Positions 26,828-34,644 of a stretch of 64,000 bases of DNA are shown here, in pieces. Every line of letters starts with the position of its first letter. The first letter of the stretch is position 1. The position numbers and the translations under genes are program-made. Where the stretch lies: NCBI GenBank assembly GCA_040765295.1, contig JAXGSB010000001.1, forward strand, positions 806,001 through 870,000. The letters are read 5' to 3'. Below the pieces are notes generated by a model. It was not told where the DNA came from and did no database searches. It saw nothing but the letters and a program-made list of their open reading frames with translations. This DNA comes from Scatomorpha sp040765295 (GTDB lineage Bacteria > Bacillota > Clostridia > Oscillospirales > Oscillospiraceae).

Positions 26828-27052
26828 ATGGAAAAAGAGGCTAAAAATTATCTTGAAACGGTAAATAAAATGATGAATAGTGCGGATGTTTTTTTATCAA
26901 TCGCGCAGGTATCTAAAATCTTAAAAACATGTCCAAAACGATTAAAGAGGCAGATAGAAGAAGCACCCGAAACTTTACCTTTTCCAGTAGTAAAGATAGG
27001 TAAAAGAAAACGAGTGCTAAAGACCGATTTAATTAAGTTTTTGCAGAGATAG
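26828..27052 (+). CDS. Helix-turn-helix (excisionase-like) protein
   Basis: 74 residues. FLSIAQVSKILKTCPKRLKRQIEEAPETLPFPVVKIGKRKRVLKTDLIKFL has the pattern of MerR/Xis-type winged helices (HTH_17). The prophage has a counterpart at 44694 with the same layout. It may act as excisionase or as activator of the early genes. The ribosome site aaaggag precedes the ATG. Confidence 0.65.
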   Translation: MEKEAKNYLETVNKMMNSADVFLSIAQVSKILKTCPKRLKRQIEEAPETLPFPVVKIGKRKRVLKTDLIKFLQR

Positions 27053-27073
27053 AAAAAAGGAGAAGAACAAAAA

Positions 27074-27658
27074 ATGAGTGATTATAAAAAGAGAAAATGG
27101 CTAGAAAATGTAACTGTAATAATTGATAGCAGAGAAAAAGCAAATGAGCATATAACCAATGAATTAGACCGCCTAGGAGTTAAGTGGTGCATAAAAAAAC
27201 TTGATTTCGGAGATTATACTTTTAAGGTTTATGGCGAAGATTTTTCAGAGAAGTGTGTTATAGAGAGGAAATCTGGAGTTCTGGAGCTTTACGGAAACAC
27301 AATAGAGAGGGAAACAGACCCCAAGACAGGTAGATGGGTGAATGTAGGCGGAAGATTAGAAGCCGAAATAGAGCGAGCGAAAAAGCACAAAGCACAGTTA
27401 TCTATCCTAATTGAAGGGGTAGAGAGCATGCGAGAAGTTAAGAATACAGCACTAACCAAAGAGCAAATCAAGAAATTCAAAAACATTAAAACTTCCGATA
27501 TAGGAAAACGAGTGTATAGCTGGTTGAGAAAACGAGAACAAAATAATTCAGGTGGTTTTAGAATCATTTTCGCGAATCCAAAAGAAACGGCTGCAGCGAG
27601 AATTATGGAAGAGTTTTACTATTTTACGTCTAACCATTTTTATAACCTAAAGAAATAA
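27074..27658 (+). CDS. ERCC4/XPF-type nuclease
   Basis: 194 residues. It has TVIIDSREKANEHITNELDRLG, KKLDFGDYTFKV and CVIERKSGVLELYGN. These are the D-(S/T)-R-E, GDY and ERK catalytic motifs of the ERCC4 domain. Members in phages are thought to act on branched DNA during replication or recombination. The prophage protein at 48757 is a homologue of equal length. It precedes the primase in both elements. Confidence 0.85.
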   Translation: MSDYKKRKWLENVTVIIDSREKANEHITNELDRLGVKWCIKKLDFGDYTFKVYGEDFSEKCVIERKSGVLELYGNTIERETDPKTGRWVNVGGRLEAEIERAKKHKAQLSILIEGVESMREVKNTALTKEQIKKFKNIKTSDIGKRVYSWLRKREQNNSGGFRIIFANPKETAAARIMEEFYYFTSNHFYNLKK

Positions 27659-27705
27659 TAATAAAACAAGGAGAGAGATTAAAAATTAAAAGTAATATTA
27701 AAAAT

Positions 27706-28713
27706 ATGGTTAAAAAAAGTCCGATTGATACTATTAAATACAATATTTCTATTCCGCGTTTTTTACGAGACACGGGTTTGTGGGATGGGCAAGAGGAGCG
27801 AATAGCCTGCCCGATTCATAATGGAAAAGATAAGAATTTTGCTTTTGATAATAACCAATATAAATGCTACTCCTGTGGAGCTTACGGTGGCGATGTAATC
27901 AATTTAGTCATGGATTTATATCAAGTTGATTTAAAGGAAGCTCTTAGGATGATTGATGATTCATATCACTTAGGAATTTATAATGAAATAACCGAAGCTC
28001 AACACATTATAAACAATAAAAAGAAAAATGATTTTGAAATAACATATAAAGATAAAATAGTTAGTATTGATGAAATTGAAGAGCGAGATTTTACAGAAAA
28101 ACATAAAAAAAGATTAATAACAGATTATCAATATGATGAAAAAAATTATGGGAAAGGATTCATGGAAAATCTATACTTAATTAATCGAGGTATATCCCTA
28201 AAAATCCAAAACCTATTTGAAATATATTTTACTTATGAGCAGGATTATATAGTTAATTTTCCACTAAAAAAGGCTGATGGAAAAGTTGTAGGAGTAGCTA
28301 AAAGAAATATATCCACAAAAAGGTATAGATATCAGAAGGGATGTAGAAAGCCATTATATGGTGAGTATGAATTAAGAAAAATACTAAAAAAGCTTAACAA
28401 AGAGAAAGTGGGATATGTGTTTGTAGTAGAGGGAATGATTGATTGTTTAACATTATGGACTTGGGGATATCCATCTATTGCTCTACATGGTTTAGGCTCC
28501 GTTAAACAAATACAAGAACTACTACAGCTCCCCACAGAGATGATTATATTAGCTTTAGATAATGATGAAGCCGGTCAAAATGCAGCCGAAAAGTTACTAG
28601 ATCAATTAAGAGGAAACGGAAAAATAATAGGAAAACTTGATTGGGGAAATAGTGAATCAAAAGACATTAACGATTTATCTGAAGAAGAATTTAGAAAACT
28701 AAAATTTATATAA
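27706..28713 (+). CDS. DNA primase (CHC2 zinc finger + TOPRIM)
   Basis: 335 residues. The zinc finger is CPIHNGKDKNFAFDNNQYKCYSCGAYGGDVINLV. The C-terminal TOPRIM has VFVVEGMIDCLTLW and MIILALDNDEAGQNAA. It makes primers for element replication. Unlike the prophage counterpart at 49341, which has only the zinc-finger half, this one keeps TOPRIM. Confidence 0.9.
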   Translation: MVKKSPIDTIKYNISIPRFLRDTGLWDGQEERIACPIHNGKDKNFAFDNNQYKCYSCGAYGGDVINLVMDLYQVDLKEALRMIDDSYHLGIYNEITEAQHIINNKKKNDFEITYKDKIVSIDEIEERDFTEKHKKRLITDYQYDEKNYGKGFMENLYLINRGISLKIQNLFEIYFTYEQDYIVNFPLKKADGKVVGVAKRNISTKRYRYQKGCRKPLYGEYELRKILKKLNKEKVGYVFVVEGMIDCLTLWTWGYPSIALHGLGSVKQIQELLQLPTEMIILALDNDEAGQNAAEKLLDQLRGNGKIIGKLDWGNSESKDINDLSEEEFRKLKFI

Positions 28714-28777
28714 AAGAGAGTAAAAATTGAAAAAAGAAGAAAGGATATCAAATATTGAAGAAGGAGTATAGATAATT

Positions 28778-30427
28778 ATGTCAGAACCAAAATTAAAGCT
28801 TATTGAATTAAAAAACGAAATAAGTGAAAAAGAACAACGAGATTATTTAATAGACAAGATTAAAAAAGCAACAAAGCTTGAACTACAGAGTAAGGAGTTT
28901 TTGGCGGAGTTTGTTAATATAAAAGACTTTGATTTGCAATATGAACTGATAGAGCTAATAAAAGACATTGCTAATGATAGAGGTTGTAAAGGAAGAACCA
29001 AAGCATTAATAAATGAGCTACAAACAGTTTCTACAACCGATACAAGAGAATTAAAAAGATTATATCAAGATTTAAACCTTAGATTAAATAGATACGGGAT
29101 TCCAGTAACAACCGTGGGAAACGTTAAAAAAATTATACTTCATGACCCGCATTTTAAAAATGTTTGGTACAACGAAGTGACTAATAACTTTGAATATTTA
29201 GACAATGTTTTTTGTTTAGAAGAATGGAAGGGATATGATAAATCTCTATCTAATGTTTGGGAAGAAGAAGATACAGTAAAAGCTTTTTCTTATATCGAAG
29301 AAAAATACCATATGAAAGATGTTAAAAGAGTTATCTATGATGCTTTATTATTAGTAGGAAAAGGAGAACGAAAATACAATCCTATAAAAACTATTATTGA
29401 GGCCGAACCTTGGGATGAAACAGAAAGATGTGAAACCTTTTTAATTAAGTGGCTCAATGTAAAAGATACTCCTCTAAATAGAGAAATAAGTCGATTAATG
29501 TTTGCTATAGGAATTAACCGCCTCTATAATTCAGGTTGTCATGCAGAATTTGTATTTATCTTATTTTCGTTAACACAAGGAACAGCAAAAACAGTTTTAA
29601 CAAAATGCTTGGCACTTGAAGAAGGCTTTATGACGGAAATGGAGTCTATTGAGGGAAAAGATAGTTTACAAAAATTATCAGGTACTTGGATTGCAGCCCT
29701 TACAGAATTGCAAGCATTAAAAAGAGTTAAAGATAGTGAAACATTTAAAGCTTTTTTAACAGCAACAGAAGATAAATTTAGACTTCCTTACGGAAGAAAA
29801 GTTGTAAATAAAAAAAGACAAAACATATTTATAGGAAGTACTAACGAGCGGGAGTATATTTATGACAAAACCGGCGCAAGAAGGTTTTTAAGAATTGATG
29901 TGGGAAACACAGCAGAAGATGGAAAACGAGTTTTTAATAAGCGTTATGAGATTGTACAGGAAGCGAGAATGTGTTGGGCAGAAGCTCTCTTTAAAATGAA
30001 AAAAGGGGAAATGCCTACATACTATCCCGACCATTTATCTGAGGAATTTGAAGCACTACAACAGAGCCAAATTGTAACCGATGAAATTGAAGGTTTAGTT
30101 GAAATGTATTTAAATAGAACAAGAAATAATGAAATATGTACTTATGATATTTGGGTTGATGGATTTGGAAGAGAAAAAGATAAAATGCAGCGTAGAGATT
30201 CATACAATCTAATAAAAATAATGGATAATATTTTCAAAAAAGATTGGGAACGAGCAGATGATAAAAAATGGTTTAGTGAATGGGGCAGCCAAAGATACTG
30301 GATTCGCAAAGACCCTACTACCCCGAGAAGCCAGCCTGAACCAGATTACGAAATTCCTGACAGCTTTACCCTACTAGACGACAACAAAGTGGAATATGAC
30401 GAACATGGTATCCCAGTTGTATTTTAG
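28778..30427 (+). CDS. VapE-family replication helicase
   Basis: 549 residues. The virulence-associated E core is recognisable by LMFAIGINRLYNSGCHAEFVFILFSLTQGTAKTVLTKCL (P-loop region), LSGTWIAALTELQALKR (Walker B-like E), FIGSTNEREYIYDKTGARRFLRIDV (sensor, arginine finger). The P-loop is degenerate: the usual G-x-x-x-x-G-K-S/T reads SLTQGTAKT. Together with the primase it resembles replication modules of satellites and small phages. Confidence 0.85.
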   Translation: MSEPKLKLIELKNEISEKEQRDYLIDKIKKATKLELQSKEFLAEFVNIKDFDLQYELIELIKDIANDRGCKGRTKALINELQTVSTTDTRELKRLYQDLNLRLNRYGIPVTTVGNVKKIILHDPHFKNVWYNEVTNNFEYLDNVFCLEEWKGYDKSLSNVWEEEDTVKAFSYIEEKYHMKDVKRVIYDALLLVGKGERKYNPIKTIIEAEPWDETERCETFLIKWLNVKDTPLNREISRLMFAIGINRLYNSGCHAEFVFILFSLTQGTAKTVLTKCLALEEGFMTEMESIEGKDSLQKLSGTWIAALTELQALKRVKDSETFKAFLTATEDKFRLPYGRKVVNKKRQNIFIGSTNEREYIYDKTGARRFLRIDVGNTAEDGKRVFNKRYEIVQEARMCWAEALFKMKKGEMPTYYPDHLSEEFEALQQSQIVTDEIEGLVEMYLNRTRNNEICTYDIWVDGFGREKDKMQRRDSYNLIKIMDNIFKKDWERADDKKWFSEWGSQRYWIRKDPTTPRSQPEPDYEIPDSFTLLDDNKVEYDEHGIPVVF

Positions 30428-31155
30428 AGCTAATTAAACCAAAATCAACTAAAATGCTTATCAAAAGAGAGCACCAACCCCCTACTATAAAAACATATCA
30501 AAATTAAGCTAAACCGCACATTAAACATAGACCAAAAATATACTAAAAAAGAATAAACATAAACAGAATGCAAAACGAAAATATGCAAAAAGTAAATCTA
30601 GCTAAATCAAAAAATAATTCATTCCTAACTTCATTCCCAGCAACATTCCCAGCAGCATAAAAAATAGGTGAAATTAAGAAAACATAAAAATCAAATAAAA
30701 AATAGAAAAATACTCGAAAATAAACCTAAAATCCATTCCTAGCAACTTTCTGGGAATTATTGGGAATGAACTGGGAAGGAATCTAAAAATCAAAATTATA
30801 ACTTTTCAGAGAGAGAATCACCAGTATTTACTATAATTACATATATATTTATAACTTTTTAGTATATACATTCCTACAATCCTAATATAATACAACTTTA
30901 AATGTTTTCAGAGGAGTCCATTTTTGAAACCGATAAAGTGCTTGGAAATATTAAGAATGTTGGGAAGAAAACGGTGTAATCTCTCTTTTGACAAGCCGGA
31001 TAGTAAAAAATAAAAATAGAGAATTATAGGATTTATTTTTATCTAGTTTTGGCACCATTTCAATTAGTTTTATATTTTTGATTTAGTTAGTATTTATTTT
31101 GATTTTATTTATATTTATTTTATTCGTATTTATTTTTAAGAAGGAAGTGAAAAGA
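30428..31155. other. Non-coding region after the helicase; candidate replication origin
   Basis: Extremely AT-rich and without genes. Its first part carries repeated TTCCCAG-like words (see the next entry); its last part is simple T-rich sequence before a small gene. Location directly after primase and helicase suits an origin. Confidence 0.45.
30621..30782. repeat. Iteron-like TTCCCAGCA repeats in both orientations
   Basis: ATTCCCAGCA at 30633-30642 and 30645-30654, ATTCCTAGCA at 30735-30744, and ATTCCTAAC at 30621. Inverted TGGGAA occurs at 30751, 30761 and 30772, with another near 30960. Short repeats clustered after a replication operon suggest initiator-binding iterons. Confidence 0.5.
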
Positions 31156-31425
31156 TTGAATATATGTAAAGAAATAAGTTTAGAGAAGTTTGAAGAGGTT
31201 AAAAAAGTAATTCCAATGATAATAGAGGATATTGAAAATTCTGCTTCTGGCCACATAGATAAAAAGGACAGAGATACAATTTCTACTATTTATTGTGATT
31301 TGGAATATTTGAATTATATTTTTAGGGATATTTTAAGTGAAGAGGAAATAGATGAAAACTTAATTGAAATTCTTGCTTGTTTGGTTTTTAAATTATGTGA
31401 GCTGGTAGAGAAATATATAAAATAA
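31156..31425 (+). CDS. Small hypothetical protein of element 1
   Basis: 89 residues from a TTG at 31156, eight bases after AAGGAAG. It is acidic and helical (LEKFEEVKKVIPMIIEDIENSASG...LSEEEIDENLIEILACLVFKLCELVEKYIK). No family recognised. The longer frame to 31099 would add a hydrophobic start without a ribosome site. Confidence 0.5.
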   Translation: MNICKEISLEKFEEVKKVIPMIIEDIENSASGHIDKKDRDTISTIYCDLEYLNYIFRDILSEEEIDENLIEILACLVFKLCELVEKYIK

Positions 31426-31477
31426 TAGATAAAAGGTAAAGAGAGCCTGTGAGAAAAAGTCTGTAAATAATATCTAG

Positions 31478-31515
31478 CCTCCTATAGTAAAAAAAATACT
31501 ATAGGGGGTTATTTT
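31478..31515. terminator. Bidirectional terminator between convergent genes
   Basis: A stem of about 12 bp (31478-31489 with 31497-31508, core cctatagta / tactatagg), with T-rich sequence after it on the plus strand. It separates the small gene at 31156 from rep. Confidence 0.8.
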
Positions 31516-31526
31516 ACAGGAAATTA

Positions 31527-32477
31527 TCACACTCTTTTTTTATCTTTATCACGACTAAAATAACTATCAACTGACTCATATTCTGTTCTATCCCCATTTT
31601 CATCATATGTTACTACTTTTTTTATTCTCCTCAAAAAAGCTCTCCAGGATTCTTCATCTTGTTCTTGTATTTCAGAGTATTGTTTTTCTAAAGGCCAATT
31701 AGATACGATATAAATCTTTTCGTAACAAGCAAATTTATTGGCATATCGGCTTGGTAACTCGATAGGATAAATATCACAATACAGGAGCATATCTTTTAAT
31801 TTTAATGAAGAGCAGAATTCATCAAAACAGATAACAGGTTGACAAGCATATCCGTCAAATGGGTGTAGATAATCAGTTACACGATACACATTTGAGTAAC
31901 CGTTATCTTCAAAAACACCTCTTGTCTTTCCTGTACCTGTTGCGCCGCTGATATATATGACTTTTAAATCAAGCCTAACAGTTTCTTTGAATCGCTCAGT
32001 TAATATTGTTGTTCTTATTTTATCTAATTTATCTATTTGCAATATATAATCTTGATTAGCCGCGATTATTTCTGCGTTTGTCATGCCCTCAAAAATCATT
32101 CTATATAAATCGGACATATCAGCTCTTTTACCTTTACTATCGGGAGGCTGAGTTCCGTATTCTTCAAATGTTCCTTCTATTTTCTTCTCTTGCTTAGTTT
32201 CGTCTAGTTCCCATTTACCGCATTTTTTTATATAGTTAACATTTTCCGAAACCGAACCTCTGCATTTTTCAATGTGCGCCTCAGGGAAGTATCGTTTCAC
32301 CATACTAAAGCGAACTCTAGATGAAAAAACCATAAAGATGTGGGTATGATGAATTGACCCTTGTTCATCTGCCATACAAAAATAAATTATCGTTTTAAAA
32401 TTATCTATAATTGTTTTGCTTATATGCTCATGGGTATAACCCTTTTCTAGTGGTGCATTGATTGTCAATTGGTACAT
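31527..32477 (-). CDS. rep: CRESS-type rolling-circle Rep (HUH endonuclease + SF3 helicase)
   Basis: 316 residues. The HUH nickase motifs are YQLTINA (motif I), HHTHIFM (motif II, two metal-binding His) and NVNYIKKCG (motif III, Tyr and Lys). The SF3 helicase has Walker A GATGTGKT, Walker B VICFDEF and motif C IYIVSNWP. This two-domain layout is that of circular ssDNA virus and bacterial pCRESS plasmid replication proteins. Related proteins act as relaxases in some streptococcal mobilizable elements. The first ATG (32477) has its GGAGG too far upstream; see findings for a possible ATA start at 32495. Confidence 0.9.
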   Translation of the reverse strand: MYQLTINAPLEKGYTHEHISKTIIDNFKTIIYFCMADEQGSIHHTHIFMVFSSRVRFSMVKRYFPEAHIEKCRGSVSENVNYIKKCGKWELDETKQEKKIEGTFEEYGTQPPDSKGKRADMSDLYRMIFEGMTNAEIIAANQDYILQIDKLDKIRTTILTERFKETVRLDLKVIYISGATGTGKTRGVFEDNGYSNVYRVTDYLHPFDGYACQPVICFDEFCSSLKLKDMLLYCDIYPIELPSRYANKFACYEKIYIVSNWPLEKQYSEIQEQDEESWRAFLRRIKKVVTYDENGDRTEYESVDSYFSRDKDKKRV

Positions 32478-32555
32478 GTATGATTGATATTCTATTAAAA
32501 CCTCCTCCTTGCGTTCAGTTTGTGCAGTTGTTGTGAACGCGATTATTTTCTCCTC

Positions 32556-32578
32556 AAACCCTTGAAAACACTAGGTTT
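32556..32578 (+). promoter_or_regulatory. Hairpin with conserved loop upstream of rep; candidate nick site
   Basis: AAACC (32556-32560) pairs with GGTTT (32574-32578) around the loop CTTGAAAACACTA. It lies in the rep-ftsK spacer where a rolling-circle origin or oriT would be expected. It is one of five related hairpins in the two elements. Confidence 0.4.
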
Positions 32579-32619
32579 CTGGGGATTTTTTTATTGTTCG
32601 TGCGCGTGTCTTGGTAATA

Positions 32620-33429
32620 CTATTTCGACCCGCATGGGGGCTTGGCGGCTTCACCGCCGCCCCCTTCTTGTTTACTTTCCCTAGTTAAAGCCGCAATACA
32701 AATCTCCTGCATTTTTTCCGTATTTCTGATGGTAGGGATTTTTACATATTGCATTTCTGAACCTTGCAATAAAGCAACTCCCTCACCCCTTTTAAATATC
32801 CTGCTACCAATATCGTCAATGTATTCTCTAGGTATCAACATCTCGTAAATACTTTTGATTGCTGCGCCTAATATCAAAATAATACCAAAGTTAAGCCTGC
32901 TGCCTGACGGGAAAACAGAAGCATCCGGCCTTTGAGAGGAAATCACTATCCTTACAGCCAAGGAACGTCCTAACATAAGAAGCTCCGATATTTTCTGCAT
33001 AACATCATCAGCCTTTTTCTTTTGGGATATTTGCAGAGCCAGAATATTGGCAACATACTCATCCCAGATTAGTGTTACAGGATTTCTTGATTTATCATCT
33101 CCCGATTGCCTTTTTTTCAAAATACCATAAACAATTTCTAATGCCTCTATTGACTTATTGTAGGGGAAATACCGAGGGCAACTACGCAAATATGAGAATT
33201 GTTCATCCTGTTTGAAATCTGCGAAATAAACTATGCCCTCATTTTCCGCCTTTGATATCCTAGCAAGTAGTAAGTTTGTTGCATAACTTTTCCCGGCTCC
33301 GCTCATGCCGCATAAAAGAATATGGCTGTTTGTTTGTGTAGAAATATCCGTAACAACAGGTTCTCCTGCTCCGTATCCATACCATTTGTCGAGGTCATAG
33401 CCAAGAACTAAATCAGAATTCATCATCAT
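32620..33429 (-). CDS. FtsK/TcpA-like DNA-translocating ATPase
   Basis: 269 residues. Walker A is in HILLCGMSGAGKSYATNLL, Walker B in NPVTLIWDEYVA, and a later IVISSQRPDASVFP matches the FtsK/coupling-protein sensor region. In Tn916-like and mobilizable elements, a gene of this type next to a Rep-like relaxase is the coupling protein. Here it starts 17 bp inside the upstream membrane-protein gene. Its role could be DNA transfer or delivery. It is short compared with FtsK. Confidence 0.8.
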   Translation of the reverse strand: MMMNSDLVLGYDLDKWYGYGAGEPVVTDISTQTNSHILLCGMSGAGKSYATNLLLARISKAENEGIVYFADFKQDEQFSYLRSCPRYFPYNKSIEALEIVYGILKKRQSGDDKSRNPVTLIWDEYVANILALQISQKKKADDVMQKISELLMLGRSLAVRIVISSQRPDASVFPSGSRLNFGIILILGAAIKSIYEMLIPREYIDDIGSRIFKRGEGVALLQGSEMQYVKIPTIRNTEKMQEICIAALTRESKQEGGGGEAAKPPCGSK

Positions 33430-34009
33430 ATAGTATTCCTCTTGAGATTGGTTCTCTGCCCTCTGCGGAACACATTACAATTCTATTTCCATTTGCTTTA
33501 CCACCATATCGGAAGTCCTGAACGAAATGTATATTCATGGCATCCGCAATTTCTTCCCTATATTCTTGCCACAGTTTCATAGGTATTGGAGAGTAAAATT
33601 CCCTGATTGTAACTCCACTTTTCTTATCTTTTTTCTTATGAATTAGAATCGGACTGCCATTTCTAAGCTCAACACCCCTAAAGGCCATTTGTATTCTTGC
33701 TTCGTCTTTTTTAGCTGTGAAAGTTCCAACGATATCAATCAGCCATAACAACAGCAAAAGAGGTATCAGAATTCCTAAAGCCTTTATTACTATTGTGAAA
33801 ACCAAAACCAAAAGCTTAGGCACATCGACAGAAAATGCTAAAACAGACTCAACTTTCACCCAGAAATAAACTGTTAATACAATTATAGGTAAAAGTAGAA
33901 TGTTCAGTAATGGGTGCTGTATTATTTGCTCTATCCCCAACTTCAAGCGATATAAATTCCTCTTTCTAATCCAGCTCTCTAAAATATATTGATTGTTTTC
34001 CTGCTCCAT
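33413..34009 (-). CDS. Membrane protein of the Rep-FtsK block
   Basis: 198 residues with two transmembrane segments (about 33-55 NILLLPIIVLTVYFWVKV and 66-93 LLVLVFTIVIKALGILIPLLLLLWLI) and a soluble C-terminal half. No family recognised. Overlap with the ATPase gene suggests it anchors or partners that ATPase at the membrane. Confidence 0.6.
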   Translation of the reverse strand: MEQENNQYILESWIRKRNLYRLKLGIEQIIQHPLLNILLLPIIVLTVYFWVKVESVLAFSVDVPKLLVLVFTIVIKALGILIPLLLLLWLIDIVGTFTAKKDEARIQMAFRGVELRNGSPILIHKKKDKKSGVTIREFYSPIPMKLWQEYREEIADAMNIHFVQDFRYGGKANGNRIVMCSAEGREPISRGILYDDEF

Positions 34010-34089
34010 TTAAACACTCCTTTATAAATTAATTAGTTATAACATCCGGGGGCATTGTTGAAACACCCCCAGATATTAAAATGCAGTAC

Positions 34090-34329
34090 TTAGGCATTGA
34101 CCTTTGAAATCGACTCTACTTTGCCTTTCATGTTAAATGCTAAATCAACAGTGTCATTTATTTTTGTGTCTTTCGGCAGAGCAATTCCACTTTTAAGGAA
34201 AAATTTCTCAGCGCGCAATCCCTCAACGTTCTCATCTTCAAAAGCGCAGAAGATATTAGTACCGTTAATTTCTTCGCCGATATTGTTTGTAAAGTTGATA
34301 TTTTGTACTCCGATAAGCCTAACTAACAT
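34090..34329 (-). CDS. Small putative ssDNA-binding protein
   Basis: 79 residues. LVRLIGVQNINFTNNIGEEINGTNIFCAFED...VEGLRAEKFF and a final FNMKGKVESI fit the pattern of small beta-rich proteins found beside Rep/FtsK genes in Clostridial plasmids and filamentous-phage-like elements. An OB-fold ssDNA-binding role is inferred from pattern and context only. Start chosen at ATG 34329 after GGAGGTGAT. Confidence 0.45.
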   Translation of the reverse strand: MLVRLIGVQNINFTNNIGEEINGTNIFCAFEDENVEGLRAEKFFLKSGIALPKDTKINDTVDLAFNMKGKVESISKVNA

Positions 34330-34644
34330 GTATATAATCACCTCCTTTTTTCACCGGCTTTATTACGAATTAGCCGATTTTTTTAGTAGATTTGAGGCTA
34401 CATGTATATTATATGCCGTTATTTTTTTAATACAAATTTAACCTGAAAACACAAAAAACACCTATAAAACCTATCATTTACAGCAGATTCCATAGATGCC
34501 GACACTTTTAATTTCTCTTTTTAATTTGTATTTTTATTTCTTATTTATATATCTTTTTTACTTTTCTATTTTCTTCTTTTTTTATATATCTTTTTTTCCT
34601 TTTTATCGGTTTTTATATTGTTGCTTTATTATATTTTTCCCCCA
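34330..34644. other. AT-rich spacer between adhesin and Rep block
   Basis: No gene. An inverted repeat cggct...agccg (34356-34378) followed by seven Ts on the plus strand lies just upstream of the ribosome site of the 34329 gene. The rest is T-rich low-complexity sequence. Confidence 0.4.

Noticed and set aside
31527..34009. A complete conjugative element (ICE)
   Set aside because: Rep and an FtsK-like ATPase are present, but no VirB4, VirB6 or mating-channel genes occur in the element.
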